Shown in pieces: positions 23,834-30,672 of a stretch of 41,299 bases of DNA. The position numbers and the translations under genes were made by a program. Source of the stretch: Candidatus Hydrogenedentota bacterium (GTDB lineage Bacteria; Hydrogenedentota; Hydrogenedentia; Hydrogenedentales; CAILVY01); contig CAILVY010000275.1 of the NCBI GenBank assembly GCA_903837785.1, forward strand, positions 1 through 41,299. The letters run 5' to 3'. Numbering within the stretch: the stretch's first letter is position 1; the number at the start of each line of letters is the position of its first letter. Below the pieces are notes generated by a model that worked only from the letters and a program-made list of their open reading frames with translations, was not told the DNA's origin and ran no database searches.

Positions 23834-24775
23834 GTGGAATCGGAAGACGCGCCGCGGTTTTCCTTCGTGCTTCCGGCGTTCAATGAGGAGGCGAATATCC
23901 GCACGATGGCGGAACGGCTGCTGGCCGTGGGCGCGGCCCTCGGGCATCCGTTCGAAATCGTCTTTGTGAATGACGGAAGCAGCGATGGGACGGAAGAGCA
24001 GTTGGATCGCCTCGCGGCGGAACATCCGGCGATACGCCCCCTTCATTTCTCCCGGAATTTCGGGCATATGGCCGCCCTGACCGCCGGCTTCGAGCACGCC
24101 CGGGCCACCGGCGCCATCATTTGCCTCGATGCGGACGGACAACACCCTCCGGAACTCATTCCCGACATGATCCGCCTCTGGGAAGGCGGCGCGGAGGTCG
24201 TCCAGATGCTCCGCACGGAGTCGGAGGGCGCGGGCTTCGTCAAGCGCCTGACTTCGCGGGGATTCTACCGCGTCCTGAACGCCTTGTCCGGCATGGGCGT
24301 GACCGAAGGCGCCGCCGATTTCCGGCTGTTGGACCGCCAGGTGCTCGACGCCCTGAACAGCCTGCCCGAGCGCGCGCGGTTTATACGCGGGCTCGTCTTC
24401 TGGGTGGGCTATAAGCGCGCCTTCCTGCCCTTCGAAGCGCCCGAACGCAGCGCCGGCACGACGAAATACGGCTTCCGCAAGATGCTGGCCTTCGCCCTGA
24501 CGGGCATCACGAGCTTCTCCAGCCGCCCGCTGCAACTCCCCCTCTATCTGGGCGCCGGACTCTGCGCCCTGTCGTTGTTCGGCGCGGCCGGACTGCTCCT
24601 GCGCTGGCTGTTGGCGGGCGCGCCGCCCGGCTGGGCCTGGGTGCTTTGGGCAGTGATCCTGCTCGGGGCGCTCCAGCTAATCTGCGTCGGCGTCGTCAGC
24701 GAGTACATCGCCCGGATGTACTTCGAAACCAAGCAGCGCCCGGTCTATCTGCTCCGCCGGAAACGGCCGGAATAA
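23834..24775 (+). CDS. GT2 polyprenyl-phosphate glycosyltransferase (DPM1/GtrB/ArnC type)
   Basis: This 313-aa enzyme has an N-terminal GT-A domain and two C-terminal membrane helices. It should transfer a sugar from a nucleotide donor to a polyprenyl phosphate on the cytoplasmic face. Motifs are SFVLPAFNEEANI, EIVFVNDGSSDGTEE, FSRNFGHMAALTAGFEHA, ICLDADGQHPPELIPDM (DxD-like), and GAADFRLLDRQVLDAL, then SAGTTKYGFRKML just before the membrane. The GTG start at 23834 has AAGGAAGGGA upstream; the earlier ATG at 23774 gives a non-conserved Gly/Asp-rich stretch. The product could supply the donor for the GT39-type transferase, but the genes are 7 kb apart. Confidence 0.88.
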   Translation: MESEDAPRFSFVLPAFNEEANIRTMAERLLAVGAALGHPFEIVFVNDGSSDGTEEQLDRLAAEHPAIRPLHFSRNFGHMAALTAGFEHARATGAIICLDADGQHPPELIPDMIRLWEGGAEVVQMLRTESEGAGFVKRLTSRGFYRVLNALSGMGVTEGAADFRLLDRQVLDALNSLPERARFIRGLVFWVGYKRAFLPFEAPERSAGTTKYGFRKMLAFALTGITSFSSRPLQLPLYLGAGLCALSLFGAAGLLLRWLLAGAPPGWAWVLWAVILLGALQLICVGVVSEYIARMYFETKQRPVYLLRRKRPE

Positions 24776-24809
24776 CAGGCGTCAACCTCAAGAGTGCCCG
24801 GATCGTTAA

Positions 24810-24839
24810 TTGACGGGGGAAAAATGTTCCCTGTATCAT
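24810..24839 (+). promoter_or_regulatory. Promoter of the lipoprotein gene at 24935
   Basis: TTGACG (24810-24815), an 18-nt spacer and TATCAT (24834-24839). The start point near 24846 leaves a leader of about 90 nt. Confidence 0.65.
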
Positions 24840-24934
24840 ACGTCTTTCGAAGAGGAGCGGCTGTTTTTCCGGCCGCATGGGTGATGAGGACGCACTCGTT
24901 CGCCCTGCAACAACGCTTAAAGGAGAGCTCCCCG

Positions 24935-25630
24935 ATGCAACGAAGCTTCATCTTGGCAATACTGATGGCATTGGCACTGGCTGTGTCCCTCGGCTGTGAC
25001 GCCGCAAAGACCGCGGCGGGCGCCACGGACAAGAAGGGCGCATCCACAAGCAAGTCCAAGGACGCCGCCAAAGAACCCGCCAAGGAAGCGGTGCCCGCGA
25101 AAGCCACGGGGCCTGCGAAATCCGCCGCGCCCGCGAAACCCGGCAAGGAGCTGGTCAAGAACGGCTCTTTCGAGGAGTGGAAGGACGAAAACCCGGCCGA
25201 TTGGAATGTCGTGGAGATGTCCGGCAACAACTTCAAGCCCGTCAAGGCCGCCAAAGCCGCCGACGCCGGCGCCGGCAAGGCCTCCGCGCAGATCCCCAAG
25301 GCCGAAAAGGAAGGCGACTTTGTCATTGCCAAGCAGGATCTCTCGAAAGACGGCGTGAAACCCGGCAAGAAAGTCTATTACAGCGCCCGCCTCAAAGCCG
25401 CTGCCCCGGATCAGGCACAAGTGGTGCTGCATTTCAAGAAGGGCATGAAGCGCGAAGCGCGTGATGCCCGCCTGCTTCATCCCGGCAGCGGCAAGTGGGA
25501 GAAGCTGGAACTGAATTTCGACGTGCCCGCGGACGCCCTGCCCGACTCTTTCATCGTCTTCGTCTATCATCGTGGCCAGGCCAAAGGCGATGTCCTTGTG
25601 GACGACGTTTCGGTCCGTTTCGAAGAGTAG
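24935..25630 (+). CDS. Lipoprotein with low-complexity linker and CBM-like domain
   Basis: This 231-aa predicted lipoprotein has a signal ending SLGC, Cys21 as the lipidated residue. Residues 22-75 are a Lys/Ala/Pro linker. The rest, starting ELVKNGSFEEWKDENPADW, matches the opening of carbohydrate-binding-module-like jelly rolls (CBM4_9 type: N-G-S-F-E...P-x-x-W). It ends with LVDDVSVRFEE, the usual last strand. It probably sits in the outer envelope and holds a glycan. The ATG has AAAGGAG 9 nt upstream; the frame further upstream lies before or in the promoter. The neighbours show no shared function. Confidence 0.78.
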   Translation: MQRSFILAILMALALAVSLGCDAAKTAAGATDKKGASTSKSKDAAKEPAKEAVPAKATGPAKSAAPAKPGKELVKNGSFEEWKDENPADWNVVEMSGNNFKPVKAAKAADAGAGKASAQIPKAEKEGDFVIAKQDLSKDGVKPGKKVYYSARLKAAAPDQAQVVLHFKKGMKREARDARLLHPGSGKWEKLELNFDVPADALPDSFIVFVYHRGQAKGDVLVDDVSVRFEE

Positions 25631-25659
25631 CGGCCTCCGTTCCCGCCATTTGCTCTACT

Positions 25660-25702
25660 CCGCCATGCTCCCTCGGGAGAGGAAGCATGGCGGTTCCCGT
25701 TT
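25660..25702 (+). terminator. Hairpin terminator after the CBM-like lipoprotein
   Basis: A perfect 10-bp inverted repeat, CCGCCATGCT (25660-25669) and AGCATGGCGG (25684-25693), with inner pairing in the loop, followed by TTCCCGTTTC. It lies 30 nt after the stop. Confidence 0.6.
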
Positions 25703-25720
25703 CACCGGCCATCGACGGAA

Positions 25721-25749
25721 TTGCATTGGCCGCGGTTCTGATCTAGGAT
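25721..25749 (+). promoter_or_regulatory. Promoter of the PilZ gene
   Basis: TTGCAT (25721-25726), 17-nt spacer, TAGGAT (25744-25749). The start point near 25756 excludes the in-frame ATG at 25750 as a start codon. Confidence 0.5.
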
Positions 25750-25797
25750 ATGAAAAAGCGTGAACGGCAGTCAGGATCGAGTGGAAGGATAATTCGT

Positions 25798-26154
25798 ATG
25801 CGGAGGGATGGCGAAGAAAGGCGGCGTTATCCTCGAAGCAGGCGCGGCCTGCCGATGATGGTGGATGAAGCCGGACCCGGCGTGCTGAATCATGTGGACA
25901 ATATCAGCGCCAATGGCGTCTTGTGCCACACGGTGAAGCCGGTGCCGCTGATGACGAAGATGCGCATCCACATGGACCTGCCCAAACCCGCGAAACACCG
26001 GATCGATGCGGAGGGCATTGTGGTCCGTTGCGATCCCGACGATCGCGGCGACGACCACTTCAAGGTGGCCATCCTCTTCACCCGGATCAGCGACGAGGAC
26101 CACGAAGCCATTTATCAGTTCGTCCAACGCGATCTCGAGGAAGACGAGGACTGA
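25798..26154 (+). CDS. PilZ-domain protein, predicted c-di-GMP binder
   Basis: This 118-aa single-domain protein has both c-di-GMP contact motifs: RRYPR (R9 and R13 of R-x3-R) and NISANG (N35-x-S-x-x-G40). The remainder is the PilZ beta-barrel (IHMDLPKPAKHRIDAEGIVV...FKVAILFTRISDEDHEAIYQFV) with an acidic tail. It likely transmits c-di-GMP levels to an envelope or motility partner by binding it. The start at 25798 has AAGGA 8 nt upstream and fits the promoter; an ATG at 25750 would add 16 basic residues. No diguanylate cyclase is in the window. Confidence 0.85.
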   Translation: MRRDGEERRRYPRSRRGLPMMVDEAGPGVLNHVDNISANGVLCHTVKPVPLMTKMRIHMDLPKPAKHRIDAEGIVVRCDPDDRGDDHFKVAILFTRISDEDHEAIYQFVQRDLEEDED

Positions 26155-26242
26155 GCGGCGGCGTGTCCGCGGGCGTTCCGGGACAGCGGTGACTCGGCCC
26201 GGCACGGCGCTCGGGTGAAACCACGGGAGAAGCGGTTTCGGC

Positions 26243-27853
26243 ATGGCCGCCCGAACGGATATCCGCAGGCTGGATCGATGCCTGCTCCTCTTTTGCCTGG
26301 CGGTGCTCGGCCTCACAGTCCTGTATCCGGCCCTTCGCCTGCTCGTTCAGGCGCTGCTCACCTGGGACATGGCGGCGCTGCGTCATGGCGCCGGCCTCGC
26401 CGCGATTAGGAACACCTTCCTGATATCGCTGGCCTCCGTGGCCTGCGCCGGACTCTTGGGAGTGCCGCTCGCCTTCTTTGTCTCCCGATACGCGTTCCCC
26501 GGACGCGGCCTCCTCGCCGCGCTGGCCTATCTCCCGCTCACGCTCCCTCCGCTCGTCGGCGTGCTCAGCTTCTATTACCTCATCGGCCGGGACGGCATCC
26601 TCCCCCGCCTCTTGATACAGGGCTTCGGCGTGCAGAATGCAGTGATTCCCGGACCGGTCGCCATCCTGATCATCCACGCTTACTCGTTCCAGGTCTTCTT
26701 CTACGCAATGACCGCCACCGCCCTGGAGAGCCTGGACCGGACCCAAGTCGAGGCGGCGCGCACGCTGGGCGCAGGTCCGGCCCGGGTCTTGCGGCGCGTC
26801 GTGTTCCCGCATCTTCGCCCCGCGCTGCTCGGTGCATCCCTGCTCACGTTCATGTCGTCCGCGGCCTCATTCAGCGCCCCCTATTTCTTCGGCCAGGACT
26901 TCCCCGTGCTCAGCGTGCAGATCTTCAACGAGCGCATGCAATTCAACAACGGCGCCGCCTTCACGCTTACGGTTGTGCTGGCGGCCGTGTCGCTTGCGGG
27001 CCTCGCCCTCTTCCGGGGACGCCCCGCCCCCGCCGGCGGCGGCTCGAAAGGCGTGCGCACCGCGCTCCGGAGCCGACGCGGGCGCGTCGCGGCCGGCGCC
27101 CTGGCCTGGAGCCTGATCGCGCTCCTGCTGACGCCCCATGTGCTCATCGTGTGGCTGTCTTTCGGCAATTACCGCGACTGGAGCACGGAGTTGCTCCCCC
27201 TGTCGTTCACCTTCGAGAACTACGCGCGCCTCTTCCGCGACGCGAGCACGTTTGCGCCCATCCGCAACAGCCTGTGGATGGCCCTCGCCGCCGCAGGGCT
27301 CACCGCGGCCGTGGCGCTGCCCGCGGGCTATCTCACGGCCCGGCGCCGGCCCGGTGGGCGCTGGATCGGAATGCTGACGATGCTCCCCTGGGCCCTGCCC
27401 GGCACAGTGATCGCCATGAACCTCATCGCCGCATTCAACGATCCCTGGATGCCGCTCTATAACACGGTCTGGATGCTCCCCGTCGCGTATTTTGTGCGGA
27501 ACATCCCCTTGCTGACGCGCATGGCCGGCGCCGCCATCGAAACCTTCGACGCCTCGCTGCTCGAAGCGGGCCAAAGTCTCGGCGCCTCGCGCGCGTACTG
27601 CCTGCGCCGCATCGCCGCCCCGCTCCTGGCACCGGCGCTGGTCGCGGGCACAGCCCTAGTCGTGGCCGAGAATCTCGGCGAATTCGTGGCCTCCATCCTC
27701 CTCTACGTGCCGGGGAACCTTCCCATCTCCGTGCAGATTAACATGGCGTGGCGCAATGACGCCGGCGCGGCGTTCGCCTACAGCGTGCTGCTCATGGCGC
27801 TCGTGGCGATCACCTTCGTGTTCGCGCGGCGGCTCGCGGTTCGGAGCCTGTGA
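26243..27853 (+). CDS. Fused two-domain ABC permease, FbpB/ThiP-like
   Basis: This 536-aa membrane protein consists of two BPD_transp_1 halves in tandem, about 12 helices, as in ferric iron (FbpB), thiamine (ThiP) and phosphonate importers. Both halves carry an EAA loop: EAARTLGAGPARVLRRVVFPHLRPAL near residue 180 and EAGQSLGASRAYCLRRIAAPLLAPAL near residue 445. The link between halves is about residue 255-275 (Arg-rich). There is no ATPase or binding-protein gene on either side, unlike nearly all members. The binding lipoprotein at 5786-6706 is of a different type, so it is not an obvious partner. Iron is the most common substrate for this architecture. Confidence 0.85.
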   Translation: MAARTDIRRLDRCLLLFCLAVLGLTVLYPALRLLVQALLTWDMAALRHGAGLAAIRNTFLISLASVACAGLLGVPLAFFVSRYAFPGRGLLAALAYLPLTLPPLVGVLSFYYLIGRDGILPRLLIQGFGVQNAVIPGPVAILIIHAYSFQVFFYAMTATALESLDRTQVEAARTLGAGPARVLRRVVFPHLRPALLGASLLTFMSSAASFSAPYFFGQDFPVLSVQIFNERMQFNNGAAFTLTVVLAAVSLAGLALFRGRPAPAGGGSKGVRTALRSRRGRVAAGALAWSLIALLLTPHVLIVWLSFGNYRDWSTELLPLSFTFENYARLFRDASTFAPIRNSLWMALAAAGLTAAVALPAGYLTARRRPGGRWIGMLTMLPWALPGTVIAMNLIAAFNDPWMPLYNTVWMLPVAYFVRNIPLLTRMAGAAIETFDASLLEAGQSLGASRAYCLRRIAAPLLAPALVAGTALVVAENLGEFVASILLYVPGNLPISVQINMAWRNDAGAAFAYSVLLMALVAITFVFARRLAVRSL

Positions 27854-27859
27854 GTCGCG

Positions 27860-27868
27860 TGCTATAAT
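27860..27868 (+). promoter_or_regulatory. Extended -10 of the NAD kinase gene
   Basis: TGCTATAAT, with TTCGGA at 27840-27845 as a poor -35 (17-nt spacer). The leader is about 45 nt and contains AAGGATGAGG before the ATG. Confidence 0.55.
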
Positions 27869-27918
27869 GCTTCTCATCAGTAGTCCCAACGCAACTTGGC
27901 CGAAAGCAAGGATGAGGC

Positions 27919-28674
27919 ATGACGGATTCTCCCAGTGAATGCAAAGTGTTGTTGTTTGGCGCAGAATCCCACCTCCTTCGGCCGGAAGTCGAGAAACTCC
28001 CCGGGCTGCGCCTCGTCGAGAGCGGCGCGGACGTCGTCGTGTGCTACGGCGGCGATGGAACCTTGCTGGCCGCCGAACTGGCGTATCCCGGATTGCCGAA
28101 GGTCCCCATACTCAACAGCCGGGTCGGGCATCACTGCATCCGGCATGCCCCCGACGAGGTCCTCAACGCGCTCGCGGAAAATCGCCTCACCCGCACGGAG
28201 TACAAGAAGCTCGCCTGCGCCATCCATCGCGCGGGAAAATCAGAGCCCGAGCGCGTCCTGACGCCCCTCAACGAGATTGTCGTCTCCAAAGGCCGGGCGA
28301 ATGCCGCGGTCCGCTGGCAGCTCTGGGTCAACGGCGACCCCTATGAAGAAGGCGTCGAGATCATCGGCGACGGACTCGTGGTCTGCACGCCGTTCGGCAG
28401 CACCGCCTACTTCCGCAACATCACCCGGGGCGTCTTCTCGAGAGGGCTGGGCGTGGCTTTCATCGCCATCAACCATCAGGTGAATCATCTCGTCCTGCCC
28501 ACGGACGCGGTGATCCGCGTGCACATCACCCGCGGGCCCGCCCTGCTCGCCTTTGATTGCGCCCCGGAAGACATCCCGCTTGACGCAGGCGATGAACTGG
28601 TCTGCCGGAAGCATCCCCACGGCGCGACGATTCTCACGTGCGGGCCCGTGCGGCGGCTGAGCGAGCCTTTCTAG
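27919..28674 (+). CDS. nadK: NAD kinase
   Basis: This 251-aa enzyme phosphorylates NAD to NADP with ATP. Seen: CYGGDGTLLAAEL (the GGDGT motif with catalytic Asp), LTPLNEIVVSKG (the NE motif), and DGLVVCTPFGSTAY, the family's signature for NAD binding. It is short for the family (usually about 290) and lacks the usual GGP after the STAY motif (here ITRG). It is thus a divergent, compact form. The ribosome site AAGGATGAGG is well placed. It is followed by dCMP deaminase 82 nt later, which has its own -10. Confidence 0.88.
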   Translation: MTDSPSECKVLLFGAESHLLRPEVEKLPGLRLVESGADVVVCYGGDGTLLAAELAYPGLPKVPILNSRVGHHCIRHAPDEVLNALAENRLTRTEYKKLACAIHRAGKSEPERVLTPLNEIVVSKGRANAAVRWQLWVNGDPYEEGVEIIGDGLVVCTPFGSTAYFRNITRGVFSRGLGVAFIAINHQVNHLVLPTDAVIRVHITRGPALLAFDCAPEDIPLDAGDELVCRKHPHGATILTCGPVRRLSEPF

Positions 28675-28693
28675 CGATGGCCGGCAGAAGGGG

Positions 28694-28702
28694 TGCTAGA
28701 AT
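28694..28702 (+). promoter_or_regulatory. Extended -10 of the dCMP deaminase gene
   Basis: TGCTAGAAT with no clear -35. The start point near 28709 leaves a leader of about 48 nt with AAAAGGA before the ATG. Confidence 0.5.
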
Positions 28703-28756
28703 GCACGGAGCTTCCCCTGGCACCTGGCGGATGATGACAGAAAAGGACCGGTACTC

Positions 28757-29245
28757 ATGACGGACAAGTACACGCGGCCGACCTGGGACGAATACTTCAT
28801 GGAAGTGGCGAACACGATCGCGAAGCGCGCCACCTGCGATCGGGGGCGCAGCGGGTGCGTGATCGCCCGCGACAGCCAGTTGCTTGTCACCGGCTACGTG
28901 GGATCGCCGGCGGGCTTCTCCCATTGCGACGACATCGGCCACCTCATGAAGAAGATGCTCCATGAAGACGGCAGTGTCACGCAGCATTGCGTGCGCACGG
29001 TTCACGCCGAGCAAAACGCCATTTGCCAGGCCGCCCGCCTCGGCGTCGGCATCAAAGGCGCCACGCTCTACTGCCGCATGACCCCGTGCCGCGTCTGCGC
29101 CATGCTGATCATCAACTGCGGCATTGCGCGCGTGGTCTGCGAACGCCGCTATCACGCCGGCGGCGAATCCGAAAACATGTTCCGCGAAGCCGGCATCCCC
29201 ATCGAATATCAGCACGACGAGATCCAGCAGTACACGAACCAGTAG
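28757..29245 (+). CDS. dCMP deaminase (ComEB-like)
   Basis: This 162-aa zinc enzyme converts dCMP to dUMP for dTTP synthesis. The deaminase zinc site is complete: TVHAEQNAI (His83, catalytic Glu85) and TPCRVCAM (Cys111, Cys114). The N-terminus RPTWDEYFMEVANTIAKRATCDRGRSGCVI is typical of dCMP deaminases and separates it from tRNA adenosine deaminases and cytidine deaminases. Length fits ComEB. AAAAGGA lies 8-9 nt before the ATG. Confidence 0.92.
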   Translation: MTDKYTRPTWDEYFMEVANTIAKRATCDRGRSGCVIARDSQLLVTGYVGSPAGFSHCDDIGHLMKKMLHEDGSVTQHCVRTVHAEQNAICQAARLGVGIKGATLYCRMTPCRVCAMLIINCGIARVVCERRYHAGGESENMFREAGIPIEYQHDEIQQYTNQ

Positions 29246-29262
29246 CCCTCATCAATGAGAAA

Positions 29263-29286
29263 AGCCCCCGGCAAACGCCGGGGGCT
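29263..29286 (-). terminator. Bidirectional terminator between dCMP deaminase and the pseudopilin gene
   Basis: AGCCCCCGGC (29263-29272), loop AAAC, GCCGGGGGCT (29277-29286): a perfect 10-bp stem. On the minus strand it is followed by TTTTCTC, so it mainly ends the pseudopilin transcript. It can also stop the rightward deaminase transcript. Confidence 0.8.
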
Positions 29287-29307
29287 CTGTGCTTCGGTCG
29301 AAATTGT

Positions 29308-30231
29308 CTAGCTTTCCGAACCCACCAACTGGGCGAACGGCTTGGACACAAAGCCCGTGCCCGGATACTTCATGAAGGCCACGTGGCCGTCCAGGTAGAG
29401 CACGTTGCTGCCGCCCGGCACATGGTTGAATGCCGCAACATTCCATGCCGCCGTCAGGTCCGCCATGATCGAGATCGTGCTTTGCGCCTGCGCGCTCGCC
29501 GCGGGATTGTTGATGTCGGTGATCAGAAAGCGCTCAATGCCTTCACGCAACCGGTACACCGTATCCGTCCCCGCGTTCCCGAAACCGTCGAAACCCGAGT
29601 TCTTGAGATCCACGTCGTTGTTGCACTTGTCAAAGGTTCCATCCAGCGCCGTCAACAGTGCCAGCGCCTGGCCCGGAGCCTTGAAGGGAATCGGTGGACT
29701 AACCGCGTCGAAGACCATGTCAAAGTCCTCTCCGTCGAGACGATCCAGGACCCAGCCCAGATAGAAGTAGCTCTCGTCGCTCGCCGCAAGACCCTTGCCA
29801 TAGTCGTTGCAGGGAATGTGAATCCACGGTTCACCGGTGGTCGGATTCTTCAGCGGAGGCGGGTCCGCTTCCGAAGGGCAAATGTAAATGTTCGGGTCCG
29901 TCAGATATTCGGGGTAGATCATGGGCACATATGCGGAATAGGCCGTAGGGGCGGTGTCCCCAGTCAACGGAAAGCTCGCATTGGGTCCCGGATTGTCGCA
30001 ATTCACTTCGCCGGGCACGTCGAATTGCGCCACCGGCGGATAAAGCGAACCCTTGCTCTCTCCCGCGTACATCTTGTACACAAGTCCCCACTGCTTCAAA
30101 TTGTTCTGACAACTCGCGCGCCGGGCCGCTTCGCGCGCCCGCGCAAGGGCCGGCAACAGAATCGCGGCCAAAATGCCGATGATGGCAATAACTACAAGCA
30201 ATTCAATCAGAGTAAAGCCTCTTCTGGTCAT
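29308..30231 (-). CDS. Type IV pilin-like (DUF1559-like) protein
   Basis: This 307-aa protein begins [19 protein letters not shown], the prepilin peptidase site and N-methylation helix (cleavage before Phe). The C-terminal globular part carries several Cys pairs. Near the end it has [20 protein letters not shown], the H-X9-DG element of the DUF1559 group, here with ten residues between His and Asp-Gly. Such paralogues are very numerous in Planctomycetes and relatives and are thought to be minor-pilin or secretion-apparatus proteins. The ATG at 30231 has GGAG 9 nt upstream; ATGs at 30246 and 30258 lie upstream without support. It has an unusually long, folded leader and its own promoter and terminator. 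Confidence 0.88.
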   Translation of the reverse strand: MTRRGFTLIELLVVIAIIGILAAILLPALARAREAARRASCQNNLKQWGLVYKMYAGESKGSLYPPVAQFDVPGEVNCDNPGPNASFPLTGDTAPTAYSAYVPMIYPEYLTDPNIYICPSEADPPPLKNPTTGEPWIHIPCNDYGKGLAASDESYFYLGWVLDRLDGEDFDMVFDAVSPPIPFKAPGQALALLTALDGTFDKCNNDVDLKNSGFDGFGNAGTDTVYRLREGIERFLITDINNPAASAQAQSTISIMADLTAAWNVAAFNHVPGGSNVLYLDGHVAFMKYPGTGFVSKPFAQLVGSES

Positions 30232-30252
30232 GGGACTAGTCTCCATTAGTCT

Positions 30253-30467
30253 GGCCACTGTGGGAAAACGCGCCTCACAACCCCAAGTGGCCTAATGCTG
30301 TTCTCCGGTCACATCTGCCCGCATCCCTGCTCCCGGCACCGCCCACTCAGTCAGCGAAACCTGTCCGGAGCAGAGCGTCAAAGAATGGGCCTGATTGTTA
30401 TCGATCCCTCCTTTCCAGATGTTGTCCCGCCCAATAAAAGAAACCTGCGAAAATCTCCCGTAGGCCC
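30253..30467 (-). promoter_or_regulatory. Long three-stem 5' leader of the pilin-like gene
   Basis: The minus-strand transcript from about 30463 has a leader of about 230 nt with three inverted repeats. Domain A is GGGCCT/AGGCCC (30462-30467 with 30387-30392). Domain B is CTGCTCC-GG pairing with CCGGGAGCAG (30365-30373 with 30327-30336, one bulge). Domain C is GGCCACT...AGTGGCC (30286-30292 with 30253-30259), extended by TGGG/CCCA with a bulged C. The rest of 30232-30672 holds no gene that I can support. I see no match to the c-di-GMP (GEMM) core or other known riboswitch by eye. Confidence 0.5.
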
Positions 30468-30469
30468 TT

Positions 30470-30498
30470 ACTCTACTCCTAGTCCGGAGTTTCGTCAA
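30470..30498 (-). promoter_or_regulatory. Promoter of the pilin-like gene
   Basis: On the minus strand, TTGACG (30493-30498), a 17-nt spacer and TAGAGT (30470-30475). Start point near 30463. Confidence 0.6.
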
Positions 30499-30672
30499 TA
30501 GCCCTTCCAGGCGGAATTTTCGGGTCCTGCGGATGCCTCCTTCCGGTTCGTCACCGAAGCTAACGCCGCGCTCGCAATAATAATTCCGAATACGCGACCC
30601 GAAAACACGTGAGCTCGCCGGGCGGAACGAGGTAGAATACCCCCTTTCACCCCAGGGAGTATCGGTTGACGC

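Noticed and set aside
22037..24535. 832-codon open frame on the minus strand
   Set aside because: Antisense to emrB and the GT2 gene; highly charged, low-complexity translation typical of antisense frames in GC-rich DNA.
30253..30467. c-di-GMP (GEMM) riboswitch in the pilin-like gene leader
   Set aside because: The conserved core segments of the known class are not present.
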